From NCBI GenBank assembly GCA_030425705.1, contig JAUHZU010000004.1, forward strand, positions 203,132 to 267,131: a stretch of DNA of 64,000 nt. Reading direction: 5' to 3'. The translations under genes and the position numbers were made by a program. The notes beneath the pieces were generated by a model. That model was not told the DNA's origin, made no database searches, and worked only from the letters and a program-made list of their open reading frames with translations. The stretch is from Phycisphaerae bacterium (GTDB lineage Bacteria; Planctomycetota; Phycisphaerae; Phycisphaerales; Phycisphaeraceae). Positions 25,060 through 37,178 of the stretch are shown in pieces (within the stretch, counting starts at the first letter, position 1; each line of letters begins with the position of its first letter).

Positions 25060-26529
25060 ATGGCAGCGATCCACCCCGGAACACAGATCCCGTCGGTCGA
25101 GACGGACAACACGCTGGACGACCCGTGCCGACGCGCACCGCTGGTCACCGGCGGGCTGGACTTCACCGGCGTCACCGACGCGGTCGCCAAGTCCGCCATC
25201 AGCCGGCCCACCCTCCTGTGGTGGGTGCTCTTCGCCATCACCGGCCCGATGGCGCTGGGCTTCTTCACGATGATCGGCTACCTGTTCGTCACCGGCACGG
25301 GCATCTGGGGCAACAACCAGCCCGTCGCCTGGGGCTTCCCCATCGTCAACTTCGTGTTCTGGGTCGGCATCGGCCACGCGGGCACGCTGATCTCCGCGAT
25401 CCTCTTCCTCTTCCGCCAGAACTGGCGCACCTCCATCAACCGCTTCGCCGAGGCGATGACCATCTTCGCGGTCGTCTGTGCCGGCATCTTCCCGGGCATC
25501 CACGTCGGCCGGCCCTGGCTGGCGTACTGGCTGTTCCCCTTCCCCAACCAGATGGCGATGTGGCCGCAGTTCCGCTCGCCGCTGCTGTGGGACGTCTTCG
25601 CGGTCGGCACCTACGCCTCGGTGTCGCTGCTGTTCTGGTACACCGGCATGGTCCCGGACATCGCCACCCTCCGCGACAAGGCGCAGTCCCGCATCGGCCA
25701 GATCTTCTACGGCTTCCTGTCGCTGGGCTGGACCGGCAGCGCCCGGCACTGGCACCGGTTCGAGCGGGCGTACATCCTCCTCGCCGCGCTGTGTACCCCC
25801 CTGGTCCTCTCGGTGCACTCGGTCGTGTCCTTCGACTTCGCCGTCGCCCAGATGCCCGGCTGGCACACCACCGTGTTCCCGCCCTACTTCGTCGCGGGCG
25901 CGATCTACGGCGGGTTCGCCATGGTGCTCACCCTCGCCATCCCCTGCCGCGTCTGGCTCGGGCTGGAACACATCATCACGATGCGCCACATCATCAACTG
26001 TGCCAAGGTCATGCTCGGCACGGGGATGATCGTCTGCTACGCCTACTCGCTGGAGTTCTTCACCGCCTGGTACTCGGGCCACCACTTCGAGCAGTTCGTC
26101 TTCCGCAACCGGCCCCTGGGCAACCACTACCTCGGGTTCTGGATGATGGTCTTCTGCAACTGCGTAGGCCCGCAGGTCCTGTGGATCAAGAAGGTCCGCG
26201 AGAACGTCTGGGGCATCATGTGGGCGGCCATGTGCGTGAATATCGGCATGTGGTTCGAGCGGTACGTCATCGTCACCACCTCGCTGAGCCGGGACTTCCT
26301 CCCCGGGTCCTGGGCCCAGTTCGTGCCGACCTGGGTGGACGTGGTGATGTTCACCCTGAGCTTCGGGCTGTTCGGCTCGCTGTTCCTGCTGTTCCTCAAG
26401 CTCCTGCCGACCATCGCCATGGCCGAGGTCAAGACCGTCATGCCCGCGGCCCACGCCCACGGGCACGGCCACGATGACGGCGACGCCGACCACGGCCAAG
26501 ACCCCCAGCCCCATGTGGAGGGCGCGTAA
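25060..26529 (+). CDS. actC: Alternative complex III NrfD-like membrane subunit
   Basis: ActC, 489 residues, the polysulfide-reductase/NrfD-type integral subunit proposed to bind quinol. About ten hydrophobic segments are seen, the first being [20 protein letters not shown]. Conserved features include [34 protein letters not shown] and the late segment [20 protein letters not shown]. The C-terminal tail is His-rich ([19 protein letters not shown]). A heptamer array ends 8 nt before the ATG, with no Shine-Dalgarno sequence. actD follows after 2 nt. Confidence 0.94.
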   Translation: MAAIHPGTQIPSVETDNTLDDPCRRAPLVTGGLDFTGVTDAVAKSAISRPTLLWWVLFAITGPMALGFFTMIGYLFVTGTGIWGNNQPVAWGFPIVNFVFWVGIGHAGTLISAILFLFRQNWRTSINRFAEAMTIFAVVCAGIFPGIHVGRPWLAYWLFPFPNQMAMWPQFRSPLLWDVFAVGTYASVSLLFWYTGMVPDIATLRDKAQSRIGQIFYGFLSLGWTGSARHWHRFERAYILLAALCTPLVLSVHSVVSFDFAVAQMPGWHTTVFPPYFVAGAIYGGFAMVLTLAIPCRVWLGLEHIITMRHIINCAKVMLGTGMIVCYAYSLEFFTAWYSGHHFEQFVFRNRPLGNHYLGFWMMVFCNCVGPQVLWIKKVRENVWGIMWAAMCVNIGMWFERYVIVTTSLSRDFLPGSWAQFVPTWVDVVMFTLSFGLFGSLFLLFLKLLPTIAMAEVKTVMPAAHAHGHGHDDGDADHGQDPQPHVEGA

Positions 26530-26531
26530 CC

Positions 26532-27161
26532 ATGACCGCGATCGACACCCCTATCACCGAAGACCACAGCGCCGAGCACGACGTGCCCGCGAAGCTGTAC
26601 GGGCTCATCGGCGAGTTCGACAACGTGACCGACATCATCGCCGCGGCCAACACCGCGCGCGAGGCCGGCTACAAGAAGATGGACGTCCACAGCCCGTTCC
26701 CCATCCACGGGATCGACGACGCCATCGGCATCAAGCAGACCATCCTCCCCTGGATCGTCCTGTTCATGGGGCTCAGCGGGATGACCACCGGGCTGCTCCT
26801 CACGACCTACACGATGGCCGACTGGCTGCCCCAGCCCGGGTTCGTGCCCGAGAACTTCGAGGGGTACACGTTCCTGATCTCCGGCAAGCCGCTAGTGTCG
26901 CTGGCGGCGTTTATCCCGGTCATCTTCGAGCTGACGATCATGTTCAGCGCGTACACCGCGGTGTTCGCGATGTTCCTGCTCAACAAGCTGCCCCTGCTGA
27001 GCAACCCGCTCCTGAAGAGCGAGCGCTTCCGCCGGGCCACCGACGACCGGTTCTTCCTGGCGATCGACGCCCGCGACGGCAGCTTCGACGCGCACAAGAC
27101 CGCGGACCTGCTCCGCAACATGCACGGCTGCCTGGCGGTCGAGCTGATCGACGACGACTGA
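26532..27161 (+). CDS. actD: Alternative complex III subunit (DUF3341)
   Basis: ActD, 209 residues, DUF3341 family. A soluble N-terminal part (KLYGLIGEFDNVTDIIAAAN, then KKMDVHSPFPIHGIDDAIG) precedes two membrane helices near WIVLFMGLSGMTTGLLLTTY and VSLAAFIPVIFELTIMFSAY. It ends with a soluble tail containing RFFLAIDARDG. The HSPFPIHG motif is characteristic. It is tightly coupled to actC (2-nt gap) and followed by actE after a short gap. Confidence 0.93.
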   Translation: MTAIDTPITEDHSAEHDVPAKLYGLIGEFDNVTDIIAAANTAREAGYKKMDVHSPFPIHGIDDAIGIKQTILPWIVLFMGLSGMTTGLLLTTYTMADWLPQPGFVPENFEGYTFLISGKPLVSLAAFIPVIFELTIMFSAYTAVFAMFLLNKLPLLSNPLLKSERFRRATDDRFFLAIDARDGSFDAHKTADLLRNMHGCLAVELIDDD

Positions 27162-27210
27162 TCCCGCCGTGAACGGCCCGCCCCAAGCGGCCCGCCGGAA
27201 ACTTGAGACC

Positions 27211-28020
27211 ATGATGAAGCTCTCTGATATCGACCTCGACCTGCGACTGCCCGCCCCGCCGCTGCTGCTGGTGTCGGTGCTGGTGATCGGCGCGTTCGTG
27301 CCGGCCACGATCGCGTCGGCGATCTGGTACAAGCGCAACAAGATGACCGCCGAGCCGCGGTACCACATCTTCCAGGACATGGACGCGTCGATCGCGGTCG
27401 GCGCGCAGGAAGACAGCGTCGTCTTCTCTGATGGACGCGGGGCCCGGCCGTACGCCCCCGGCACGGTCGCTTGGGGCCGGCACACCGCTGCGCCCGACCC
27501 GGGCATGCTCAAAGACGACGACCTGGCCTACCGCGGGTTCGTCGTCGACCCGGAGACCGGCGAGCCCGTCCGCGTCGGCGAGGGCGAGACCGCCACCCCC
27601 GAGTTCCTCGGCGGGTTCCCCACCATCGTCTCGGTCAACCTCCGGTTTCTCGAGCACGGCCAGGAACAGTTCAACACCTTCTGCATGCCCTGCCACGGCC
27701 GGGACGGCCTGGGCGAGGGCCCGGTCCACGACCGCGCAACCCTGCTCGTCGAGCAGAACGGCAACCCGACCGGCACGGCGTGGACCGCACCGGCGAACCT
27801 CACCGACAACAAGTTCGCGGAGGGCGAGTACCCCAACGGCCACCTGTTCAACACCATTACCCACGGTGCCGGCAACATGGCGGGCTACGGCTCGCAGATC
27901 GGCGTCGCGGACCGCTGGGCGATCGTCGCCTACGTCCGCGCGATCCAGGCCGGCAGCCGCTCCGACGCGGTCGCCGGCGTCCCGCACGACCACGACGGCG
28001 ACGGCGTCGCCGATCACTGA
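27211..28020 (+). CDS. actE: Alternative complex III monohaem cytochrome c subunit
   Basis: ActE, 269 residues, with an N-terminal anchor (PPLLLVSVLVIGAFVPATIA) and one class I cytochrome c domain. The haem site is CMPCH in NTFCMPCHGRDGLGEG (about residue 158). Axial Met candidates are in NMAGYGSQI. The C-terminus is short and His/Asp-rich (PHDHDGDGVADH). The ATG at 27211 is preferred to a GTG at 27169 because it places the anchor directly after a short cytoplasmic tail. Confidence 0.9.
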   Translation: MMKLSDIDLDLRLPAPPLLLVSVLVIGAFVPATIASAIWYKRNKMTAEPRYHIFQDMDASIAVGAQEDSVVFSDGRGARPYAPGTVAWGRHTAAPDPGMLKDDDLAYRGFVVDPETGEPVRVGEGETATPEFLGGFPTIVSVNLRFLEHGQEQFNTFCMPCHGRDGLGEGPVHDRATLLVEQNGNPTGTAWTAPANLTDNKFAEGEYPNGHLFNTITHGAGNMAGYGSQIGVADRWAIVAYVRAIQAGSRSDAVAGVPHDHDGDGVADH

Positions 28021-28024
28021 CCAC

Positions 28025-28047
28025 GGCAGGCAGGACGCCTGTCCCAC
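28025..28047. repeat. GGCAGGACGCCTGTCC dispersed-type palindrome
   Basis: Imperfect palindrome around GGCAGG-AC-GCCTGTCC in the actE-actF gap. It matches a motif I remember as frequent between genes in planctomycetes and verrucomicrobia; that recollection was not checked. Confidence 0.5.
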
Positions 28048-28104
28048 AACCCCGGCGAGATGGGCTGACGCCCGCCGACGCCGATTGCAACCGAAGACCC
28101 CTGC

Positions 28105-28128
28105 GACGCGGCGCCCCCGCGCCGCGTC
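28105..28128. other. Perfect 10-bp GC hairpin in the actE-actF gap
   Basis: GACGCGGCGC-CCCC-GCGCCGCGTC, with no T-run after it, 27 nt before the TTG start of actF. It may protect or attenuate the transcript rather than terminate it. Confidence 0.6.
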
Positions 28129-28154
28129 CCTTGCCCCGACAGAGGTGAACCGCC

Positions 28155-29741
28155 TTGGCTCACGGACCTAAAACCATCGAAGAAGCCGACAAGACGCCGA
28201 TCGGCGCATCCGCCTGGCCCGCGTGGCGGACGTGCGTCGTCATCGCGATCGTCGGCACGGTGCTGCTGGCGACCGCGCTGGTCTCCAAGAACCCCGGCGT
28301 GGTCGGCGGCGGGCTGCCCCGCCTCGCGTTCGCCTACCTGGTCGGCTACTGCTTCTTCCTGGCCGTCACCATCGGCGCGCTCGCGCTGGTGCTGCTCACC
28401 ACGCTCTTCCGCGCCGGCTGGGTCGTCGCCGTCCGACGCGTGCCCGAGACCTTCGCCGCCAACTTCGTGTGGGTCGGCGTGCTCGGCCTGCCCATCATCC
28501 TCATGGGCTTCCTCGACAGCGAAGGCCAGGTCTACCCCTGGGCTATGAGTCAGAAGAACCTCGAAGCCCAGATCCACGAGGCCCACCACCTGCTCGAACC
28601 GCACGACGGGCACGACGAGGCGCACGGTGACACGAACCCCACCGCCCACGTCCAGCCCGTCGCCGACGACGGACACGGCCACGCGCTCGACCCCGCCAGC
28701 GACGGGCTCCACGCCCTCACCGGCCAGCCGATGGGCGCGGCCTACCCCGACGAGGACGAGGCCGCCCGCGCGATCCAGCGGGCGAACTACGTCGGCCTGC
28801 TCGGCTACATGCTCGACAAGAAACGCTGGAACGGCGCGATCGAGGGCGACGCGCTCGTCCCCGTCGGCAAGGGCATGGTCGTCCCGTGGTACGACCCGTT
28901 CTTCTACGCGGTGCGGATCGTTCTGTACTTCGTCGTGCTCTCGGCCATGGGCATGTTCCTCTGGAAGTGCTCGGTGAAGCAGGACGCCTCGGCAGACCCG
29001 GCCCTGACGACCCGTCGCGAGTGGTGGGCCCCGCCGATGACCGTGCTGTTCGCGCTGGGGATCACGTTCCTGGCCTTCGACGTGATGATGTCGCTGGACC
29101 CGGCGTGGTACTCGACGATGTTCGGGGTGATCTTCTTCGCCAACAGCTTCCTGGCGGGGATCGCGACGACGATCCTGGTCTGCCTGGCGCTGCAGAAGAA
29201 GGGGTTCCTGAAGATCGTGAGTGTGGACCACTACCACGACCTGGGCAAGCTGCTGTTCGCGTTCACGTTCTTCTGGGGCTACGTGAGTTTCAGCCAGTTC
29301 ATGCTGATCTGGTACGCCTCGCTGCCGGAGACGACGTACTGGTTTGAGCTGCGTGGCGCGACGACCGTGCCGACCGCACCGCAGGCCGGCTCGGGCTGGC
29401 AGTGGATGATCCTGGTGCTGCTGTTCGGGCACCTGATCGTGCCGTTCGGCTTCCTGCTGAGCCGGCACGTGAAGCGGAACCTGACGCTGCTGTCGATCGC
29501 GGCGGTGTGGATGCTGCTGATGGTCTACCTGGACCTGTTCTGGTACATCATGCCGCAGTACCGCAGCCCGGCGGTGACGTTTGGCCTGCCGGAGATCGGC
29601 GCGGTGCTCGCGGTCGGGGGCGTGGTGTTCGCCCTGTTCTTCGGCCGGTTCCGCCAACACGCCCCAGTCCCGCACAACGATCCCCGGATGCACGAGTCCG
29701 CCGCGCTGGACACCAGCGCGTGGGCGCCGATCTATCACTGA
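28155..29741 (+). CDS. actF: Alternative complex III membrane subunit ActF
   Basis: ActF, 528 residues, an NrfD-related integral membrane subunit (quinol:cytochrome c oxidoreductase family). About ten hydrophobic segments are visible, the first being TCVVIAIVGTVLLATALV. Typical late motifs are PAWYSTMFGVIFFANSFLAG, DHYHDLGKLLFAFTFFWGY and FSQFMLIWYASLPETTYW. A His/Asp-rich loop lies at about residues 135-185 (EAHHLLEPHDGHDEAHGD). The start is TTG with AGAGGTG upstream. Confidence 0.93.
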   Translation: MAHGPKTIEEADKTPIGASAWPAWRTCVVIAIVGTVLLATALVSKNPGVVGGGLPRLAFAYLVGYCFFLAVTIGALALVLLTTLFRAGWVVAVRRVPETFAANFVWVGVLGLPIILMGFLDSEGQVYPWAMSQKNLEAQIHEAHHLLEPHDGHDEAHGDTNPTAHVQPVADDGHGHALDPASDGLHALTGQPMGAAYPDEDEAARAIQRANYVGLLGYMLDKKRWNGAIEGDALVPVGKGMVVPWYDPFFYAVRIVLYFVVLSAMGMFLWKCSVKQDASADPALTTRREWWAPPMTVLFALGITFLAFDVMMSLDPAWYSTMFGVIFFANSFLAGIATTILVCLALQKKGFLKIVSVDHYHDLGKLLFAFTFFWGYVSFSQFMLIWYASLPETTYWFELRGATTVPTAPQAGSGWQWMILVLLFGHLIVPFGFLLSRHVKRNLTLLSIAAVWMLLMVYLDLFWYIMPQYRSPAVTFGLPEIGAVLAVGGVVFALFFGRFRQHAPVPHNDPRMHESAALDTSAWAPIYH

Positions 29742-29785
29742 GTAAGCCGTTCGCTCCCCGCATTGAGCCGTCAGCCGGAAAGCGG

Positions 29786-29825
29786 ATACCCCGACCCGAG
29801 ACCCCCGACCCGAAACCCGATCCCC
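29786..29825 (+). repeat. Heptamer array upstream of the small His-rich gene
   Basis: 7-nt-phased units CCCGAGA, CCCCCGA, CCCGAAA and CCCGATC run directly into the ATG at 29826. Confidence 0.85.
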
Positions 29826-30218
29826 ATGGCAAGCAGCAGCAAGAACATCTCGATGCCCCTGGTCTTTGCGATCTCGGTCGGCAGCGTGTTCGCGATGGTC
29901 GCGATCACGGTGTTCGGCATGGCGTGGTATGAGTACGAGGACCGCAAGGTCATCAACGCCCGCGTCGAGGCCGCGCCCATGCACAACGAGGCCTACGAGG
30001 CCCGCTACGGCGCGGGGGCCGACAGCGTGCAGATGCAGAACCTCAACAGGACCGGGAGCATGACATTCCAGCCCGAGCGCGGGATGCCCGAGACCGTCAC
30101 CTACACCCCGATCGACCGCGCGATGGAGCAGGTCGTCGCGGCGAACGGCGGGCACGTCGAGCACAACCACGCACACGATGACCACGACCACGGCGACCAC
30201 GAAGGACACGACCACTAA
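29826..30218 (+). CDS. Small His-rich single-pass membrane protein of the respiratory operon
   Basis: A 130-residue protein with one membrane segment (PLVFAISVGSVFAMVAITVF). An extracytoplasmic stretch follows (YEYEDRKVINARVEAAPMHN; MTFQPERGMPETVTYTPIDR). The tail is very His-rich (HVEHNHAHDDHDHGDHEGHD). The family was not recognised. Position between actF and SCO1 suggests an accessory subunit or a copper-handling protein for oxidase assembly. The array directly abuts the ATG. Confidence 0.75.
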   Translation: MASSSKNISMPLVFAISVGSVFAMVAITVFGMAWYEYEDRKVINARVEAAPMHNEAYEARYGAGADSVQMQNLNRTGSMTFQPERGMPETVTYTPIDRAMEQVVAANGGHVEHNHAHDDHDHGDHEGHDH

Positions 30219-30302
30219 CCCGTAGCCCGGCCGGCTTGACCGGCCTAGGATGCCTCCCGGCCGAGCATTTGTTCCCCCTCGGCCAGGGGTTGGAGACCGG
30301 CG

Positions 30303-31277
30303 ATGACGCCCCCGCTTCTGCGGCAACCCGGACCGACGACCCGCGCGAGTACGACGCCGCGCGGCCGCGCGGCCGGTGCGCGGTGGGCCGGGGCCGCCCT
30401 GCTCGGCGTGGCGGTTTCGCTGGGCGGGCCGACGCCCCCCGCGTCCGCCTCGAACTACAACAGCAACGTTGAAAGCACCCAGTCCAACCCCTGGAACGAG
30501 GAGCTGCGGAACGATGTCGGCGTGGTGGAGAAGCTCAACTCGCCCCTGCCGCTGGACCTGGTGTTCACGGACGAGGACGGCAACGACGTCACGCTCGGGT
30601 CGTTCTTCGAGGACGGCCGGCCGGTCATCCTGAACATCGGCTACTACCGCTGCCCGACGGTCTGCGGGCTGGTGCTCAAGAAGCTGTCGGACACGCTGGG
30701 TGATACCGGGCTGGACATGGGCGAAGACTACATCGTCCTGAACATGACCATCGACCCGGACGAGACGCCCGAGCACGCCAAGCAGGTGCGCGACGACGCG
30801 TTTAGCTTCCTCAAGGAGAACGGCGTCACGCCCAACCCCCAGGGCTGGCGCTTCCTCACGGCCGACGCCGCGACGATCGAGGCCGTCACCACCGCGACGG
30901 GCTACCACTACTTCTACATCGCCCCGCAGAACGAGTACGGCCACCCGGCGGTGCTGGTGCTGGCGACGGGCGACGGCACGATCAACCGCTACCTGCAGGG
31001 CACGGCCTACGACGCGCGGACGCTGCGGCTGTCCATCGTCGAGACCTCCGAGGGCAAGGCCGGCTCGCTGCTGGACCAGGCGTTCCTTACCTGCTTCCGC
31101 TACGACCCGGACGCGAACAACTACACCGCGACCGCCAAGTTCATCATGATGATCGCCGGCGTCGTGACCATGCTCACCCTCGGCGGCGGCATGGGCGTGC
31201 TCTTCGCCTACGAACGCCGAAGGCGCGCACTGCTGGAGACGGATACGACAGGCCCCACGGATACAGAAACACGGTAA
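30303..31277 (+). CDS. SCO1/SenC family copper chaperone
   Basis: A 324-residue exported thioredoxin-fold protein that delivers copper to the CuA site of cytochrome oxidase. The Cu-binding CxxxC is CPTVC in GYYRCPTVCGLVLKKL (about residue 117-121). The conserved His is in NEYGHPAVLVLA. The N-terminus has a signal segment (AGAALLGVAVSLGGPTPPAS). The C-terminus carries a membrane helix (IMMIAGVVTMLTLGGGMGVL), which is unusual for SCO1 but common in planctomycete-type homologues. Directly upstream of coxB. Confidence 0.92.
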   Translation: MTPPLLRQPGPTTRASTTPRGRAAGARWAGAALLGVAVSLGGPTPPASASNYNSNVESTQSNPWNEELRNDVGVVEKLNSPLPLDLVFTDEDGNDVTLGSFFEDGRPVILNIGYYRCPTVCGLVLKKLSDTLGDTGLDMGEDYIVLNMTIDPDETPEHAKQVRDDAFSFLKENGVTPNPQGWRFLTADAATIEAVTTATGYHYFYIAPQNEYGHPAVLVLATGDGTINRYLQGTAYDARTLRLSIVETSEGKAGSLLDQAFLTCFRYDPDANNYTATAKFIMMIAGVVTMLTLGGGMGVLFAYERRRRALLETDTTGPTDTETR

Positions 31278-31313
31278 CGGGCAGCACCCCCGGGCACTGA
31301 AGTACCCAGGCCG

Positions 31314-31345
31314 ACACCCGAGACCCCAAACCCTAGACCCGCCCC
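31314..31345 (+). repeat. Heptamer array upstream of coxB
   Basis: Units ACACCCG, AGACCCC, AAACCCT and AGACCCG, in phase, end close to the coxB ATG at 31349. Confidence 0.85.
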
Positions 31346-31348
31346 ACC

Positions 31349-32542
31349 ATGAACACCCTGCTCCTCAACCTGCTGGCCACGACCGACGGCGTCCGGCCGT
31401 CGACGACGTGGTTCCCCGAGAACGCGAGCACCGACAACAACGTCGACCCGCTGTTCTACTTCATCTTCTGGATCTGCGCGTTCTTCCTGGTGCTCAACGC
31501 CGGGCTGATGATCTACTTCGCGATCCGCTACCGCCAGCGCAACAAGCAGGGGGCGGCGCACGGCCACACGCACAACACGGCGATGGAGGTCACCTGGTCG
31601 GTGATCCCCGCCATCATCCTCGCCATCATCTTTATCTGGGGCTTTCGCGGCTTCCTGGACATGGCCAACCCCCCGCAGATCGCGCCCGAGCACGAGATCG
31701 CGGTCAACGGCTACCAGTGGGCCTGGGACTTCACCTACCCCAACGGCGAGACCGTCAGGGGCGTGGGCGCTGAGAAGCCCGCGCTGCACGTGCCCGCCGG
31801 CGTGCCCGTCCGCCTGACGCTCACCTCCTCGGACGTGCTGCACTCGGTCTTCATCCCCGCGTTCCGGGTGAAGAAGGACGTCGTGCCCGGCCGGGTCACC
31901 CAGCTCTGGTTCGAGCCGGTCTACGACGCCTCGCGCGAGACCGTAGCACTCGACGTCCCCGACCCTGCCGACCCAAACCAGACCGTCACCCTGCACCCCA
32001 ATGAATACGACCTGTTCTGCACCGAGTACTGCGGGCAGGCCCACTCGCTGATGATCACCAAGGTCTACGTCTACTCGCCCGAGGAGTACGCGACCTGGTA
32101 CGCATCGATGACGGTTACCCCGCCGACCACCCCCCTGATCGAGCTGGGCTCGAACCTGTACGTGCAGAAGTGCGCGACCTGCCACACGATCGACGGCAGC
32201 GCGAACACCGGGCCGACCTGGCAGAACCTCTACGGCAGCACGCACGGCACCAGCGCCGGCCCGACGCTCGCCGACGACGCCTACATCATCGAGTCGATCC
32301 GCAACCCCGGCGCGAAGATCGTCGACGGGTACGGCAACAACATGAGCGCGTTCCCGAACCTGACCGACCGCGAGATCCGGGCGATCATCGAGTTCATGAA
32401 GACCATCAGCGACAACGCCGAGGCCGACGAAGACCTGACCTACGGCGACCTGAACGACGACGGCACCCTCAAGACCGAGGGCGAGGCCGACGGCAGCGGA
32501 GACGATGCCGGCGGCGGCGACGCCCCGGCGGAGAACGAGTAA
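31349..32542 (+). CDS. coxB: Cytochrome c oxidase subunit II with fused cytochrome c (caa3 type)
   Basis: A 397-residue subunit II of a caa3-type oxidase. Two N-terminal membrane helices (FYFIFWICAFFLVLNAGLMI; VIPAIILAIIFIWGF) precede the CuA cupredoxin domain. Its ligands are visible in SDVLHSVFIPAF and EYDLFCTEYCGQAHSLMI (about 223-235). A C-terminal cytochrome c domain has CATCH at about residue 274, with Met in NMSAFPNLT. The acidic Gly/Asp tail is probably disordered. Fusion of the cytochrome c allows direct electron entry from alternative complex III. Confidence 0.95.
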   Translation: MNTLLLNLLATTDGVRPSTTWFPENASTDNNVDPLFYFIFWICAFFLVLNAGLMIYFAIRYRQRNKQGAAHGHTHNTAMEVTWSVIPAIILAIIFIWGFRGFLDMANPPQIAPEHEIAVNGYQWAWDFTYPNGETVRGVGAEKPALHVPAGVPVRLTLTSSDVLHSVFIPAFRVKKDVVPGRVTQLWFEPVYDASRETVALDVPDPADPNQTVTLHPNEYDLFCTEYCGQAHSLMITKVYVYSPEEYATWYASMTVTPPTTPLIELGSNLYVQKCATCHTIDGSANTGPTWQNLYGSTHGTSAGPTLADDAYIIESIRNPGAKIVDGYGNNMSAFPNLTDREIRAIIEFMKTISDNAEADEDLTYGDLNDDGTLKTEGEADGSGDDAGGGDAPAENE

Positions 32543-32544
32543 GC

Positions 32545-32561
32545 AGACCCCGACCCGACCC
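32545..32561 (+). repeat. Short heptamer array between coxB and coxA
   Basis: AGACCCC-GACCCGA-CCC, a two-unit version of the C-rich array, 28 nt before the coxA ATG. Confidence 0.4.
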
Positions 32562-32589
32562 ACCGGTGATCCGCCGGAGATTTTGAACC

Positions 32590-34374
<1,785 letters not shown>

Positions 34375-34378
34375 CGTG

Positions 34379-34502
34379 CGGGTGACGGGTCTGGGGTCGG
34401 GGGTCTCGGGCTGAATCGCCCACCCCGGCCGCGACGCTGATGCCCGACGCTTGGATTGGATGCCTCCGCCCGAAACCCGAACCCCAAGACCCGAACCCCG
34501 AG
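34379..34502. repeat. Inverted pair of heptamer arrays between coxA and coxC
   Basis: A G-rich array (34379-34412) and a C-rich array (34468-34502) face each other across about 55 nt and can pair into a long hairpin. The C-rich arm ends 5 nt before the coxC ATG. Confidence 0.8.
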
Positions 34503-34507
34503 TTCCA

Positions 34508-35761
<1,254 letters not shown>

Positions 35762-35850
35762 CGGGCTGGCCTGTTCCGGATCTCGGATAAAGACGACCAA
35801 CAAGCCGTGGCCGAGCAACGCGAAGCCGCGGGTCCCATGAAAGCAACCCT

Positions 35851-36282
35851 ATGTCCGACACGACACTCACACACAGCAATCACGACGCGCACGGCCACGA
35901 CGACCACGAACACCACGTCGTCGGGTGGAAGCTCCTCACCGTTGTCTTCGTCGCGCTGATGATCCTGACCATCCTCACGGTCGCGGCGATTAACGTCGAC
36001 CTCGGGCCGTTGAATATCGTCGTCGCTCTGGGTATCGCGCTGGTCAAGGCGCTGCTGGTCGTCTTTATCTTTATGCACATCTGGTGGGACCGCGCGTTCC
36101 ACGGCCTGTTGATCGCCGGGTCGCTGGGGTTCGTCACCTTGTTCATCGCGTTCACGATGATCGACACGGCCCACTACGACCACAACATCCAGGCCCAAGA
36201 CCGCACCATCGAGTCGGACGCTGTCAAGGACGGCACCTACACCCCGGTGCCGACGCTCACGATCGAAGACGCCGGGCACTAA
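35851..36282 (+). CDS. coxD: Cytochrome c oxidase subunit IV (prokaryotic COX4 type)
   Basis: A 143-residue subunit with three membrane helices: KLLTVVFVALMILTILTVAA, NIVVALGIALVKALLVVFIF (with MHIWWDR) and GLLIAGSLGFVTLFIAFTMI. The KALLVVFIFMHI motif is diagnostic of the family. The N-terminus is His-rich (SNHDAHGHDDHEHHVV). Located after coxC in the usual order. Confidence 0.92.
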   Translation: MSDTTLTHSNHDAHGHDDHEHHVVGWKLLTVVFVALMILTILTVAAINVDLGPLNIVVALGIALVKALLVVFIFMHIWWDRAFHGLLIAGSLGFVTLFIAFTMIDTAHYDHNIQAQDRTIESDAVKDGTYTPVPTLTIEDAGH

Positions 36283-36305
36283 GCCGCCCCCTCCAGCCGG
36301 GTCCA

Positions 36306-36356
36306 GCGCAGCGCCGGCCCGGGTGCCCTGCCGCGGTGCCCGGGCCGGCGTTGCGC
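36306..36356. other. Long GC hairpin between coxD and the second subunit-III-like gene
   Basis: Arms of about 22 nt (36306-36327 with 36335-36356, three mismatches) form a strong stem without a T-run. It may mark the end of the main transcript or limit expression of the last gene. Confidence 0.6.
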
Positions 36357-36409
36357 TTGGCCCGGCCTGCATCGACTCCGGCGCATAGAATCCGGTAGCT
36401 ACCGCGCCC

Positions 36410-37096
36410 ATGCCCCACCACACCACCCCCAACCCGCCCGCCGACGCGCCCTCGCCGTTCAAGACGCTGATGGGCCGGGGCGGCGGCAACGCGCACACCC
36501 CGCCGGGCACGCAGGCGCTGGGGATGTGGCTGTTCCTCGCGGCGCTGGGCGTGCTCTTCGTGGCCGGGCTGCTGGCCTACGTCCTCATCCGGGTCATGGG
36601 TACGCGCGGGTACACCGCGCCGACCGGCGAGGTCTTCCCCCCCACCGCGCCGCCGCTGCACACCCTGCAGATGCCCCTGGTGCTCTGGCTCAGCACCGCC
36701 GCGATCCTGCTGTCCAGCTACACCCTCCACCGCGCGGTCGAGAACATCCGCCACGAACGGCAGGACCGCTTCCGGCAGGCGCTCACCGCGACCTTCCTGC
36801 TCGCCGCGCCGTTCTTCCTCGCCCAGCTCTTCGGCCTGGGCATCATGCTCCGCGACCACAGCGACCTCGCCGTCGGCGGGGCGTCGTCCCTCTACCGCAC
36901 GATCGTCTTCCTCGTCGTCGTCCACGCGCTGCACCTGGTCGGCGGGCTGGTCCCCCTGGCCGTCGTCACCCGCCGCGCCCACGCCGGGCTGTACGACCAC
37001 GAGTACTACACCCCGGTCGCCAACCTCGCGCGGTACTGGCACTTCCTCGATGCCGTCTGGCTGACGATGTTCGGCACGTTCCTGGTACTGGGGTAG
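36410..37096 (+). CDS. Second haem-copper oxidase subunit III-like protein
   Basis: A 228-residue protein with five to six helices: QALGMWLFLAALGVLFVAGL, QMPLVLWLSTAAILLSSYTL, LTATFLLAAPFFLAQLFGLG, TIVFLVVVHALHLVGGLVPL and YWHFLDAVWLTMFGTFLVLG. The last matches the subunit III terminal motif WHFxDxVW. It lacks the His-rich insertion of coxC. It may be a paralogue, or an alternative subunit for the same or another oxidase. TAGAAT upstream (about 36385) could allow separate expression. Confidence 0.85.
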   Translation: MPHHTTPNPPADAPSPFKTLMGRGGGNAHTPPGTQALGMWLFLAALGVLFVAGLLAYVLIRVMGTRGYTAPTGEVFPPTAPPLHTLQMPLVLWLSTAAILLSSYTLHRAVENIRHERQDRFRQALTATFLLAAPFFLAQLFGLGIMLRDHSDLAVGGASSLYRTIVFLVVVHALHLVGGLVPLAVVTRRAHAGLYDHEYYTPVANLARYWHFLDAVWLTMFGTFLVLG

Positions 37097-37110
37097 GTAC
37101 AGCACGGCCC

Positions 37111-37155
37111 GCAAAAAAAGAAGCCCACGGTTAACAACCGTAGGCTTCCGTATCG
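37111..37155 (-). terminator. Terminator of the Tad-like gene cluster
   Basis: Stem AAGCCTACGGTT/AACCGTGGGCTT on the minus strand is followed by CTTTTTTTGCG. With the stem alone it could also slow plus-strand transcription from the cox operon. Confidence 0.8.
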
Positions 37156-37178
37156 TTGGCTAATTCGTTGCGCCCGGG

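Noticed and set aside
28014..30944. 976-residue minus-strand frame across actF and SCO1
   Set aside because: It spans several clear plus-strand genes and has no recognisable domain.
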